The notes under the pieces are model-generated. The model ran no database searches, was not told the DNA's origin, and saw only the letters and a program-made list of their open reading frames with translations. DNA of 64,000 nucleotides from Anodontia alba (Eukaryota; Mollusca; Bivalvia; Lucinida; Lucinidae). Where the stretch lies: positions 61,152,514 to 61,216,513 of the forward strand of contig OZ024823.1 of NCBI GenBank assembly GCA_964016985.1. Direction: 5' to 3'. The translations under genes and the position numbers were made by a program. Of this stretch, positions 13,401 through 25,400 are shown piece by piece (position 1 is the stretch's first letter; every line of letters starts with the position of its first letter).

Positions 13401-16400
13401 AGCGGTCACATTTTTGAAGCAATCATCATGAATCTTGCTCAAAATGTTTGTCTTGATGATTTCTAGGCATGTTTTGAAACTGGGTCACGTGGTATCAAAA
13501 ACTAGGTGACCAGGCCAAACCAGCAGAAAACCTTGTTAATACTCTAGCGGTCACATTTTTGAAGCAATTATCATGAATCTTGCTCAAAATGTTTGTCTTA
13601 ATGAGTTCTAGGATATGTTTGAAACTGGGTCAAGTGGGGTCAAAAACTAGGTCACTGGGCCAAATCAGCAGAAAACCTAGTTAACACTCTAGCGGTCACA
13701 TTTTTGAAGCAATCATCATGAATCTGGCTCAAAATGTTTGTCTTGATGATTTCTAGGTCAAGTTTGAAACTGGAACACCTGGGGTAAAAAACTAGGTCAC
13801 CTGGCCAGATCGGCGTAAAGTCTTGTTATCACTCTAGCGGTCACAATTTTCAAGCAATCATCATGAATCTTGCTCAAAATGTTTGTCTTGATGAGTTCTA
13901 GGTCAAGTTCGAAACTGGGTCACTTGGAGTCAAAAACTAGGTCACTGGGCCAAATCAGCAGAAAACTTTGTTAACACTCTAGCGGTCACATTTTTAAGCA
14001 ATCATCATAAATCTTGCTCAAAATGTTTGTCTTGATGATTTTTAGGTCAGGTTTGAAACTGGGTCACCTGGGATCAAAAACTAGGTCACCTGGCCAGATC
14101 AGCAGAAAACATTGTTAACACTCTAGTGGTCACATTTTTCAAGCAATCATCATGAATCTTGCTCAACATGTTTGTCTTGATGATTTCTAGGTCAAGTTTG
14201 AAACTGGGTCACATTGGGTCAAAAACTAGGTGACCTGGCCAAATCAGCAGAAAACTGTTAACACTCCAGAGGTCACATTTTTTAAATAATCATCATAAAT
14301 ATTGCTCAAAATGTTTGTCTTGATAGTTTCTAAGTCTAGTTTAAAACTGGGTCACTTGATATAAAAAACTAGTTCACCTTGCCAAATCAAAGGAAAACCT
14401 TGTTGATGCTCTAGAGGTCACATTTTTGAAGTGATCATCATGAATCTTGCTCAATATGTTTGTCTTGATGATTTCAAGGTGATGTATAGTTTTCTGTCCA
14501 GTGACTCTCTTAAGTTTTTCCATTTAGGTCAGTTTCTCAGTAATTTTTGGTCCTACAGAGTGATATTTGGTACTTGTGAAGAGTTTGTGTTTAGGTCAGT
14601 TTCTCAGTAACTATTGCTCCTACAGCCAGTGATACTTAGTACATGCATACATCTTAGCATGGCCTCTTGAGTGCAGTCATCCATATTTGACCTTGACCTT
14701 TATTTCACAGTCCATAAGACATGCTATATTGTCTTACTTGTTAATATAATCATTTTGAACTTTGATCAGAATGTTTGCCTTGATCAGTTCTAGATCAGGC
14801 TCTCAAAGTGCTATGTTGCTCAGGTGAGCGTTACAGGGCCATCATGGCCCTCTTGTTTGATGATAACTTGAGTAAATAACAAGGCCTTTTAACCAAACTT
14901 GCTTTATGCATTGATATTATCAAGATCTGCTTTAGGATTGTATCTGTCCATTGATATTATCAAGATCTGGTTTAGGATTGTTATCTGTCCCTCCGTCATT
15001 TTCTTTCCAGACATTTTCGCAACGATAACTTTAACACATAAACAAATAATTGCTATGGCGGGGTATTATGCTTGCGGGGCGTTTATTTGTTGATAATTAA
15101 TAGGGATGCTTAGAACATTAAGAAGGAGAGTTGCATTTAAAAATTATGGGTTACTCATTACTCCATTTATTTTCAGTAATCTCCCCTAGATGTAAAATCT
15201 TGTGCAGGCCATAACTCTTTAACCAGTGGAGACATTTTAATGATAGTTAGTAGAAATGCTAAGAACATAAACTAGGTGTGTCACAATATGTAAGGACAAC
15301 TCTGACCTACGGAGTGTTGGAGTTATCTCCCTTACTTATACTGTGGATGCAGATTTATCGGCAGTGCATGCAGGAGGCTTTATTAGCTCACCTGAGCACG
15401 AAGTGCTCATGGTGAGCTATTGGGGTCAGTCAATGTCCGTTGTGTGTCGTGCGGCGTCAACAATTGCTTTAAAAGCCTACTCCTCCTACACCCCTGGGCC
15501 AATTGACTTGATACTTGGTAGGAAGCATCGGGGTGACTTGTAGATCAAAAATAGCGAAAATCGTTCCGATCGGAAATCCAAGATGGCCGCCATCTTGACA
15601 ATCTATTTTTCGCTTCTTCTCCTGAACCGAAAGGCCTGTTGACTCCCAACTTTCTAGGAACCATCAGGGTGACTTTTAGATAAAAAAATAGCTAAAATTG
15701 TGCCCATCGGAACTCCAAGATGGCCGCCATCTTGAAAATCTATTTTTCGCTTCATCTCCTGAACCGAAAGGCCAATTGACGCCAAACTTGCTAGGAAGCA
15801 TCGGGGTGACTTGTAGATCAAAAATAGCTAATATCGTGCTGATCGGAAACCCAAGATGGCTGCCATGGCCGCCATCTTGAAAATCTATTTTTCGCTTCAA
15901 CTCCTAAACCGAAAAGCCAATTGACTCCAAACTTGGTAGGAGGCATTGGGGTGACTTATAGATCAAAAATAGCTAAAATTGTGCCTATCGAAATAACTTC
16001 TTCTCCTGAACCGAAAGGCCAGTTGACTCCAAACTTGGTAGGAAGCATCGGGGTGACTTGTAGATCAAAAATAGCTAAAATCATGCCGATCGTAAAACAT
16101 GGATGGGCACTATGGCAGCCATCTTGAAAATCTATTTTTTGCTTCTTCTCCTGAACCGAAAGGCCAGTTGACTTGAAACTTGGTAGGAAGCATTTGGGTG
16201 ACTTGTAGATCAAAAATAGCTAAATTCATGCCGATCGTAAATCCAAGATGGCCACCATGACGGCTATTTTTCGCTTCTTCTCCTAAACCCAAAAGTCACT
16301 TGACTTGAAACTAAGTAGGAAGCATCAGGGTGACTTGTAGATCAAATATAGCTAAAATCGTTCTGATCAGAAATCCCAGATGGCCACCATGGCCGCCATC

Positions 16401-19400
16401 TTGAAAATCTATTTAGCTATTTCTCCTGCACCGAAAGGCCAATTGACTCCAAACTTCGTAGGAGACATTGGGGTGACTTGTAGATCAAAAATAGCTAAAA
16501 TCGTGCAATCAGATATCCAAGATGGCCGCCATGGCAGCCATCTTGAAAATCTATTTTTCGCCTCTTCTCCTGAACTGAAAGGCCAGTTGATTCGAAACTT
16601 AGTAGGAAGCATTGGGGTGACTTGTAGATCAAAAACAGCTAGAATCGTGCCGATCGTAAATCCAAGTTGGCTGCCATTTAGAGTTTGATAACGCTTAATT
16701 GACTGGCATGCCATATATCTTCTTCTTCAAAATAAAGAACTGCTTAAATGATGATCTTTTCATTAGTTGTGATGACAGGATTGGAGAAATGTTGCAACAC
16801 ATCTGCATATTTGCATTGGCTATGTCACTCAGGTGAGCCACCCGTGGCCCGTGGGCCTCTTGTTTTTCTCATTATTTTTGGATTCTTTGTTGAAAATGAC
16901 TGTCTCAGACTAACGTTTGAAGAGTTACAGGCCTTGCAGGCTAAGGGCCTTATATTTCTCATTATTTTTGGATTCTTTGTTGAAAATCACTTACTACTAA
17001 CACAAAATCCAGTTTCTATGACTTACAGTTTGAACTTACAGTTTGAGAGTTATAATCTTTGCTGGCAACAGGCCTCATTTTCCTCATTATTTTCGGATTC
17101 TTTGTTGAAACTAGCAAACAAAAAGTCCAGTTTCCATGACTTACAGTTTGAGAGTTATAATCAGACATTGCGGGCAACTGGCCTTATTTTTCTCATTACA
17201 TTGTATTTTCAGTTTCTTTGTTGAAAAACATAAAATCCACAACTTATGGTTTTAGAGTTCTGTGTCTGATTCACAGTTGTGGAGTTACCACCCACTGCAG
17301 GGTTAAACAAGTATATCCCTTGATAAAATTACATCTCTGATGCCCTAGATTGAAAAAAGATGGCCATTTGCGGTGCGGTTGGGGGATTTGCCATCTCTTC
17401 TGATGGCTATTTTTTCAAGTTAACTCCCTGAATGAATTTCTAAGCCAAATTCTTGTGCACTTCATAACTTCTAAATGGTTTGAAATATTTTGATAATATT
17501 TGGTAGAGGCATAGATAAGGACCAGTAGGCATGCCCTGTATAAGAGAGACAATGCTGACTTTCTTTGTTAGGTACCTGAAGCCGAAGGCTTGTGCTGCCA
17601 GAATTGAATTTTGGACAGATTTTTCATAAATCTGTCCTTTAAAATAGCGATGTCATGGCTGGCCGGCAGTGGGTCTTCCGAGGTTTACCTTTTCATTGAC
17701 CTTTTGAAAAACCCGTCCATAATGCCGTTAGGCATTTTTCTTGTTTTATTATCTTTTCACCCATCTTTTTGGCCATAGATGTGCTAACTCTGCTGTCTGT
17801 TTTAGGTACATGATGTGCAGTAATGCAGAAGATCTGTATGAGATGGCAAACTGGGCTGGCAAAGGTGCTGAGTCCAGACAGAAACTTATAGAAAAATTAC
17901 AGGGTGGGTGTTTTCTTGCATGTGCAGACTGAGGTGAATAGCTGTGCTTGCACTGTATGTGAAAAGTGGGTAGTTTGTCTCCAGATAAGGCAGTAATTAT
18001 GGTAATATACTGAAAGGAAAAAGAAACGCAGGGTAGAGTTTTTTCCTTCTTATTTTAACCATTTTTTATGGTGTTTACTATAGCCATACACTTTTACAGA
18101 TTGTCCTGTGAATGTAAACCGCGGGTATACGAGTCTTTGGTAGATGTGCTATCTACCCAGTGTGTGAAATCATTCAACCGTGCACTACACAGTGCATTGC
18201 ATGGACAATACGGAAAGCCAAAATTTCGTGCAAAACAAGCATGTTTAAACCTTCTGCACAAGATTTCCTCACACCATTTGGTACACTTCAACGATACACA
18301 ACGCTCTTCGATTCTTTTACCAATTTTTCTTTTCATTTTTACGCTACTTTGAACTTTTTTTTCAATCGATGTTCAGAGGGGTAGGGCAATTGCGTTGCTG
18401 ATGCAGGGTCAAAGGCAACAGCAAGTTGCCAATTATTTTAGGGTTAACGTCTCAACAATTGAACGTCTTGTTAGACGTTTTAGGGAGACAGGGCATTTAG
18501 CAGACCGACCACGGTCTCGGCGTCCAAGCGTGATGTCGCGACGTCAAGACAGGACAATCCGTCTGGCACATTTGCGGAATCGTCATCTCACTGCTACCGA
18601 TACTGCCCTTAATACAGTAGGTACGCATAATCGACAAATTTCTCCGAAGACTGTTGGAAGTCGATTGCGTGAGATTGGTCTGCAAGCTAGTCGCCCATAC
18701 GTTGGTCTGCCTCTGACCCAGGCACGTAGATTGCGTCGTATGGCGTGGTTGACGGCGCATTCGCCCAGGCTATTTCCAATGAGGTAGTGGAGACGAGTTC
18801 TTTTTACAGACGAGTCTAGGTTCACTCTCTATCGCGCAGATGGTCGACGTCGTGTGTACCGATGTCGCGGAGAACGCTTTGCCGACGCCTGTGTTGTCGA
18901 ACGGGATCGGTTTTGGGGGTGGCTCCTTTATGGTCTGGGGAGGCATTGCTCATGGGATAAAAATCACAGTTGATTATTGTTGCGGGCAATATGACCACAG
19001 TAAGGTATAGGGATGAGATCTTGCGTCCTGTTGCAGTCCCGCTTGTGCAACAACGTAATCTGATTCTGCAGCAGGACAATGCCTGACCACATGTTGCCCG
19101 AGTTTGTCAGGATTTCCTGGCAAACAATAACATCGCACCACTAGCATGGCCACCGTACAGTCCAGATTTGACCCCAATAGAGCACATGTGGGATGAGCTG
19201 GACAGAAGGGTTAGGAAGCGCTGAAATCCCCCGGCAACTCTCGCACAACTAAGGAATGCGTTGATCGATGAATGGAATAACATCCCGATGCGAACTGTCA
19301 ATGCTTTGGTTAACTCTATCCAAAGGAGAATTAGGGCAGCAACGCCTCTTGCCAGCTACCAATGAACTTCAATAACTCGAGACTTGTTGATCACAAACCA

Positions 19401-22400
19401 ATGAAATTTGGAACTTTTGTTCCATACATGTACCGTTTTGTAATCATAGTGAAATATTTAACAAACTTTTTCAAACTTGAATGAAATTTAGGAATAAAAT
19501 TTACCCTGCGTTTCTTTTTCCTTTCAGTATAATTCAAGATAATTTTTGCACCAAACACTATCCCGTGGTTCTCATTGGAATCACCTTGTTAAGGCACTGG
19601 TGCAAAAATAACAAAAAATATCTTCTAAGCACCCCATGATCGGAAATAGCAAATTTCTGGCTATTATTACTACTTATTTCAGAATCCATTAGACTTTCCT
19701 TATTACACTATATCTGAAAGAAAGCCGCTTGTACAGACAGGTGATGATTTATTTGTGTTAAATAACACACAGCTTATCTTTTTTAGCATTGTTTTTGTCA
19801 AGAAAACTGATCTTTGAGTTTGAATGATAAGTTTATCAAATAACTGAGCCATATTCATGTTAATTTTTGAATTATGAAACTGTTTCTGATGAGATTATGT
19901 CACACCTGGAATAATTTTTTACATCTTATGAAATGACATGAGGGGTTGGTTTTGACAACAGGCTGTCAAATTTTAAAATGTTGCAAGATGTTGAAAGTCT
20001 AACCAATTCTGAAATGAGTAGTATTTGGGAGTCAGTGTAATGAAATGGCCATCCGAACAAGAAGACTTTTGATTTTACCTTGCACAATTTATTCCACAGT
20101 GGTTACTTTGCATTGTAAATTTCCTGTGTGCTATAGTATAGTTATCTAATTTGTTTAATGCAGCAAACTATTTAATTTGACTAATTAAGCTTTAATTGAC
20201 TGAATGTCCTAAGATAGCATAAGTTTTATGAAGACAATGTCCTGAGTTCTGGTCATCAGATTCTTGAAGTTTTAAAGCCTGGTATGCCTGTTGGCTGTCT
20301 AGTCACAGAAAATACTGAATAGCTCAGAACCCAGATTGAATTTTTAATCCATTGATAGTGGTGAAATTCTGATAACAAATTGTAGCTCCAGATAAGCCAC
20401 TTTCTTCAAGAGAAAAGAATGGATATGTTTCTTATTTCTACTTGAAAACATATTGTCGTTACTCATTTGAAGTGCCTCACCAAGGCATTTCTAATAAATA
20501 CCCATAACATACTTTTCCGTGCAAAAATAAGAAAATTGTTATAAATATGGTTAGCTCTCTTATCTGGAGCTACAGTACAGGTCATAGGAAGGTTCAATAA
20601 ATCTTGCATGTTGTGAGAAAATTAATCCTTTTCCTATTAATTATGTGAGTCATTTGCACGGAACTTGCAAGTGTCCAGCATGACAGTCTTATGAGTTATG
20701 TAAGATTTTGCAAGTGACACTTTGAAATTTCACTTGTGATATTGACATTTGATAATATTTGTTTCTTTTCCCCACGAGTTGAGAGTCCAAACCTTTTCGT
20801 ACAATGTTCTTTAATTAGTTAATTGTCCTCAATCAAAGACCCTTTAATCATCATTTCCATGGGTGTTGATAGATTCTATTGTTACATGTTATTATATTTT
20901 GAAAGATGGATTGTTCAAGTTTTTATTGCAAAAAGAAATAATGAGGTTCACAAAGTGAGTGTGTATTTATGTCCCCCTACCATGGGCGAGGGGGGTGGGG
21001 GCGCATATTGTTTTTAGTGCAGATCGTGTCGGCGTAGCCACTTGTCTGCACTCTATCTCCTTATTGAATGGACAGATTTTGGCCAGACTTACACAAATGT
21101 ATCATTGGGAGGGGGAAAAATGCTGATTAGATTTTGGTGACCTTGACCCTATTTTCAAGGTCACAGGAGGCTTAGATTGTTGGAAAACTGGGCATAGCCT
21201 CTTGTCCGCACTCTATCCTTTTTGAATGGACAGATTTTAGTCAAACTTACACAAATATATCATTGCTGATTAGATTTTGGTGACCTTGACCCCATTTTCA
21301 AGGTCACATGAAGGCTTAGATTGTTGGAAAATGGGGCATTGCCTCTTGTCTGCACTCTATCTCCTTATTGAATGGACATATTTTTTAGCCAAACTTACAC
21401 AAATCTATCATTGGGAGGGGGAAAAATGCTGATTAGATTTTGGTGACCTTGACCCCATTTTCAAGGTCACAGGAGGGCTTAGATTGTTTGAAAATGGCTT
21501 GTCTGCAGCCTATCTCTTGAAGGAATGAATAGATTTTAACCAAACTTGCACATCTATATTGCCGGGACATGTAAAAGATCTGATTAGATTTTGGTGACCT
21601 TGACTCCATTTTCAAGGTCACAGGAGGGCTTTGATTGTTGGAAAATGGCTTGTCCGCACCCTATCTCTTGTAGGAATGAATAGATTTTGACCAAACATGC
21701 ACATCTACTTGTATGATGCTGGGACATGTAAAAGAACTGATTAGATTTTGGTGACCTTGACCCTATTTTCAAGGTCACTGGAGGGCTTAGATTTGTTGGA
21801 AAATGGTTTGTATGCACCCTATCTCCTGAATGAATAAATGGATTTTGACCAAACTTGTACAGCTTTATTGTTGAGACATGGAAAAGAACTGATTAGATTT
21901 TGGTGACCTTGACCTCATTTTCAAGGTCACAGTAAGGCTTAAATTGTTGGAAAAATGCTTGTCTGCACCCTATCTCCTAAATAAATGAATAGATTTTGAC
22001 CAAACTTCTACATCTTAATTGTTGAGACATGGAAAAGAACAGATTAGATTTTGATGACCTTGACCCCATTTTCAAGGTCACACTAAGGCTTAGATTGCTG
22101 GAAAATGGCTTGTCAGCACCTTGTCTCCTGAAGGAATGAGTAGATTTCGACCAGACTTGCACAGCTATATTATTGGGACATGCATCGGAACTGATTATAT
22201 TTTGGTTACCTTCACCCCATTTTCAAGGTCAGACTAGGGCTTAGATTGTTGGTAAATAACAAGTCTGCACCCTGTCTCCTAAAGGAATGGATTGATTTTG
22301 ACCTAACTTGTACATCTATATTGTTGTGACATGGAAAAGAACTGATTAGATTTCGGTGACCTTGACCCCATTTTCAAAGTCACACTAGGGCTTAGATTGT

Positions 22401-25400
22401 TGGAAAATGGCTTGTCTGCACTGTATCTCTTGAAGGAATGGATGGATTTTAACTAGACTTGCACAACCAAATTGTTGTGGCATGGTTAATAACTTATTTT
22501 ATTTTGGTGACCTTGACCCCATTTTCAAGGTCGGAGGAGGGCTCAGATTGTTGGATAATGGCTTGTCTGCACACTATCTGCTGAATGAATGGATGGATTT
22601 TGACCAGACTTGCACAGCCATATTGTTGAGACAGAGACAAGAACTGATTAGATTTTTTGTGACCTTGATCCCATTTTCAAGGTTACACAAGGGCTATGAT
22701 TTTAGAATATGGCTTGTCAGCACCCTATCTCATTGAGGAATGGATGAACTTTGACCAAACTTACATATAGGTATATTGTGACCTTGAGTTTATTATAGAT
22801 ACAAACTATTTTAACAATATGTCTGTTCAAACTGGTAGGGGGACATAAGTTTTTCTCCCAAAACACTGTTCTAGTTGAAAATTGCCCGTCCACCCGTGAG
22901 CTTGGCTGCTGGGACCCTGTGATGATAGCTGAATTTAAATATTAATTAAAAATCATTCAATCATGTTAGGGCTTATATCTTCAAATGTAGCTGCTGTTGA
23001 TGAAATTTTATATGGAATTGATGTCATTATAAATATTCAGATATATTAGGCTGTCAACAAGGTCAGAATCCTGTTTGAAGGTTGGTCAACTTTGAAGTCA
23101 AATGTCTCTGTTATTTACGTAGAGGACCTCATAGGACCTATTTCTAGCTATTCTCAAGGGCATCCCCAACAAAATGAAGCAAAATATGCATGCTCTATTT
23201 TGTGACAGCTATTTGTTAGGCCCCTGTTCCAAATCAAATATATGGTGAGTAATGGGACAATGGCTGACTATAGAAGATTTGTATTGGGTCCAGTGCACTA
23301 TCCAGGTTAGAACAGCTCATTGATTTTTGACAGAGAAAATTTGTCAACCTCCTTTTTTTTTAACCCTGCATAACTTTTATTTCTTGATAGAGTTTGATTA
23401 TTTAAACGGCATTACTCTTTGTCTTGGATTAAAGTTTAAGCCTGTGTTGTTGGATTTATGAAATTCTAAAGTTTTAAAATGGCTTATTATTGCTACTTGT
23501 AAACAAAACAGATAGCTCCTGAGTTGCGCATAGATATTTAATTCTTCTCTCGCAAAATTTGACTGCCTCACTAGTGGTTGCGCTATCTCATTCATTAATG
23601 CGAAACAGGTACGAGGGATTTGTGAGTGTCTTGCAGCTGTTTTGAAAGCAGAATTAATCTCCTGTACACATTATCGGCTCATCACGCATTTTATGAGTGT
23701 AAAAACCATTTAACTTTCCTGTGACCTGTACTGTATGAAATCTAATTAATATACTGTTGTAAAGTAAACAATATTTTCAGTAGAGATCAGAGAAATTTAA
23801 AAAAAAAAAAAAAAAGTGATACTGTCCATGCTTTCTAAGACCTAAGTATCAGATTTTCAGACTGACAGAAAAAAATTGCTGCACTGCATTGAATGTTTAA
23901 TTATTTGGATGAAATCTTCTAGCATTCCTGCCACCGTCAGTGATGTTACCACCCAGAAGACTTGTAACCCTGCTCAACCAGGCTGTAGAGCTCCAGAAAG
24001 ATAAATGTCCCTTCCATAACACCAAGTTTGATAACAATCTGGAGGCTGTGTCATTACTCATGGACCATGTTTGTAGCAAGTAAGTTGGACGAGCATATAG
24101 GCCTCGTGATGCCAAAACTTGTCTTCAGGCATATGTGGACAGTGAAGGCCTAGATCAGCCTGCACATCATTTGATATTATAGACTGGAGACATAGCTCTT
24201 GATAAGGCATTTTTTTCAACCAAATGTATCTATATTTTTCTTATTTCTCAACGAAAACATATGTTGTGGGTACTCATTAGAAGTGCCTCGGTGAGGCACT
24301 TCTAATGAGTACCCACAACATATGTTTTTGTTGAGAAATAAGAAAATTATTTACCTGATACCCACTCTTATTAGTCTAAACCTATGCTGGAGAACAAAGG
24401 CTTGGATGAGACTTGTGCATATGTATGGTGATCTGAATCAGCACATTTTGCACATGTTTGAAGGAACTTTTTCTCTTTAGAAGTGCCTCGCCTAGTACCC
24501 ACAACATATGTTTTTGTGGAGAAATAAGAAAAATATAAAAAAATTTGGATTGAAAAAGGGTATCATATCAAGAGCTATGCTTTAACACTGCATGCTATGT
24601 AAAAATTTCTGCAAACAGCATTGTCATGACTTCCTTAATATGAAGGGGAACAAATATTCTTTTAGGGGAGACAACTCTGTCAAACTTACTTTGTCTCGCT
24701 TCTGAAAAGGGTACTCTAAAAAGGGGATCTACTCTTTTAGAGTACATCCCATTTTACAGAAGGTCCGGGGTGTGCAGAAAAGCAATGAGTTAGTCACAAA
24801 AGCAGTCTACCAGGTGTTTTCAGTTTGAATTCCTTGTGGATAATCATGTTTCATATGGTTGTTCTTAATATGCAATAATGTTACTGTAAGACAGTTTTTT
24901 CATATCTACTCATAGCTTGATTTTCAAACAGATTTACAGGAGTAAATTATAGTTCCACAACATAAAATCAAGAAAATTTGTTATGCTAGCCTTTTGTATG
25001 GCAGTTTAACCATTTTGATTATACTCCTGTGCAATTTGATTGTGTTTGCCTTATTGCCATAATTATTACATGTTAGGCTTTAAATTTAGATTTTGCTTGA
25101 GATAACTATCTAGATGTCATTCAAATGGATAGTTTTACCAACTATTTTCTGTTTTTGCTGGGTATCTGCTCTTTACTGCTTCCAAATCCATTCAGTTCTG
25201 TATAAAAATGAGTAATTTATGCTTACCTGTTTTGTCTGAAATTGTGCACAAATATGGTGTGAAATCCTGTTACCTAAATCACACGTTTACCCACTATGTG
25301 AGCCAGGCTCCATAGCACAGTTGGTAGTGCATCTGCAATCCAGGTGCTGCTAGTTCAAATTCCAGCTTGGTGACATAACTTTCATGGAGATTGATCGTGG

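Larger units (their letters stand above)
10857..14856 (+). mobile_element. Helitron-like element, 145-bp minisatellite, interrupted by Tc1
   Basis: The 5' end is TTTTTAGCTCACCTGAG with an internal hairpin partner, GCTCAGGGTGAGCT. The 3' end is caggtgagcgttacagggcc followed by ATCATGGCCCTCTTG. About 14 units of 145 bp are related to those at 4730-6075. The flanks show insertion within a T run of the CCCCGCC element. A Tc1 copy sits at 11104-12686. Net length without Tc1 is about 2.4 kb. Confidence 0.65.
10448..15092 (+). mobile_element. Helitron-like element with CCCCGCC terminus, split by a second element
   Basis: The left end TTATACCCCGCCACACAA forms a hairpin with the following GGCGGGGTAT. 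The right end repeats tatggcggggtattatgc. The own sequence (10448-10856 and 14857-15092) carries gtccatccgtccatccg and units with caccaaacttggtatgtgc. The middle is a younger Helitron-like element. The outer 9-kb minisatellite resumes directly after 15092. Confidence 0.6.

Noticed and set aside
15676..16714. Overlapping open frames on both strands rich in [12 protein letters not shown] and [17 protein letters not shown] peptides (also 41279-42249)
   Set aside because: These are translations of the minisatellite units, open because the unit length and composition avoid stops; both strands are equally open.
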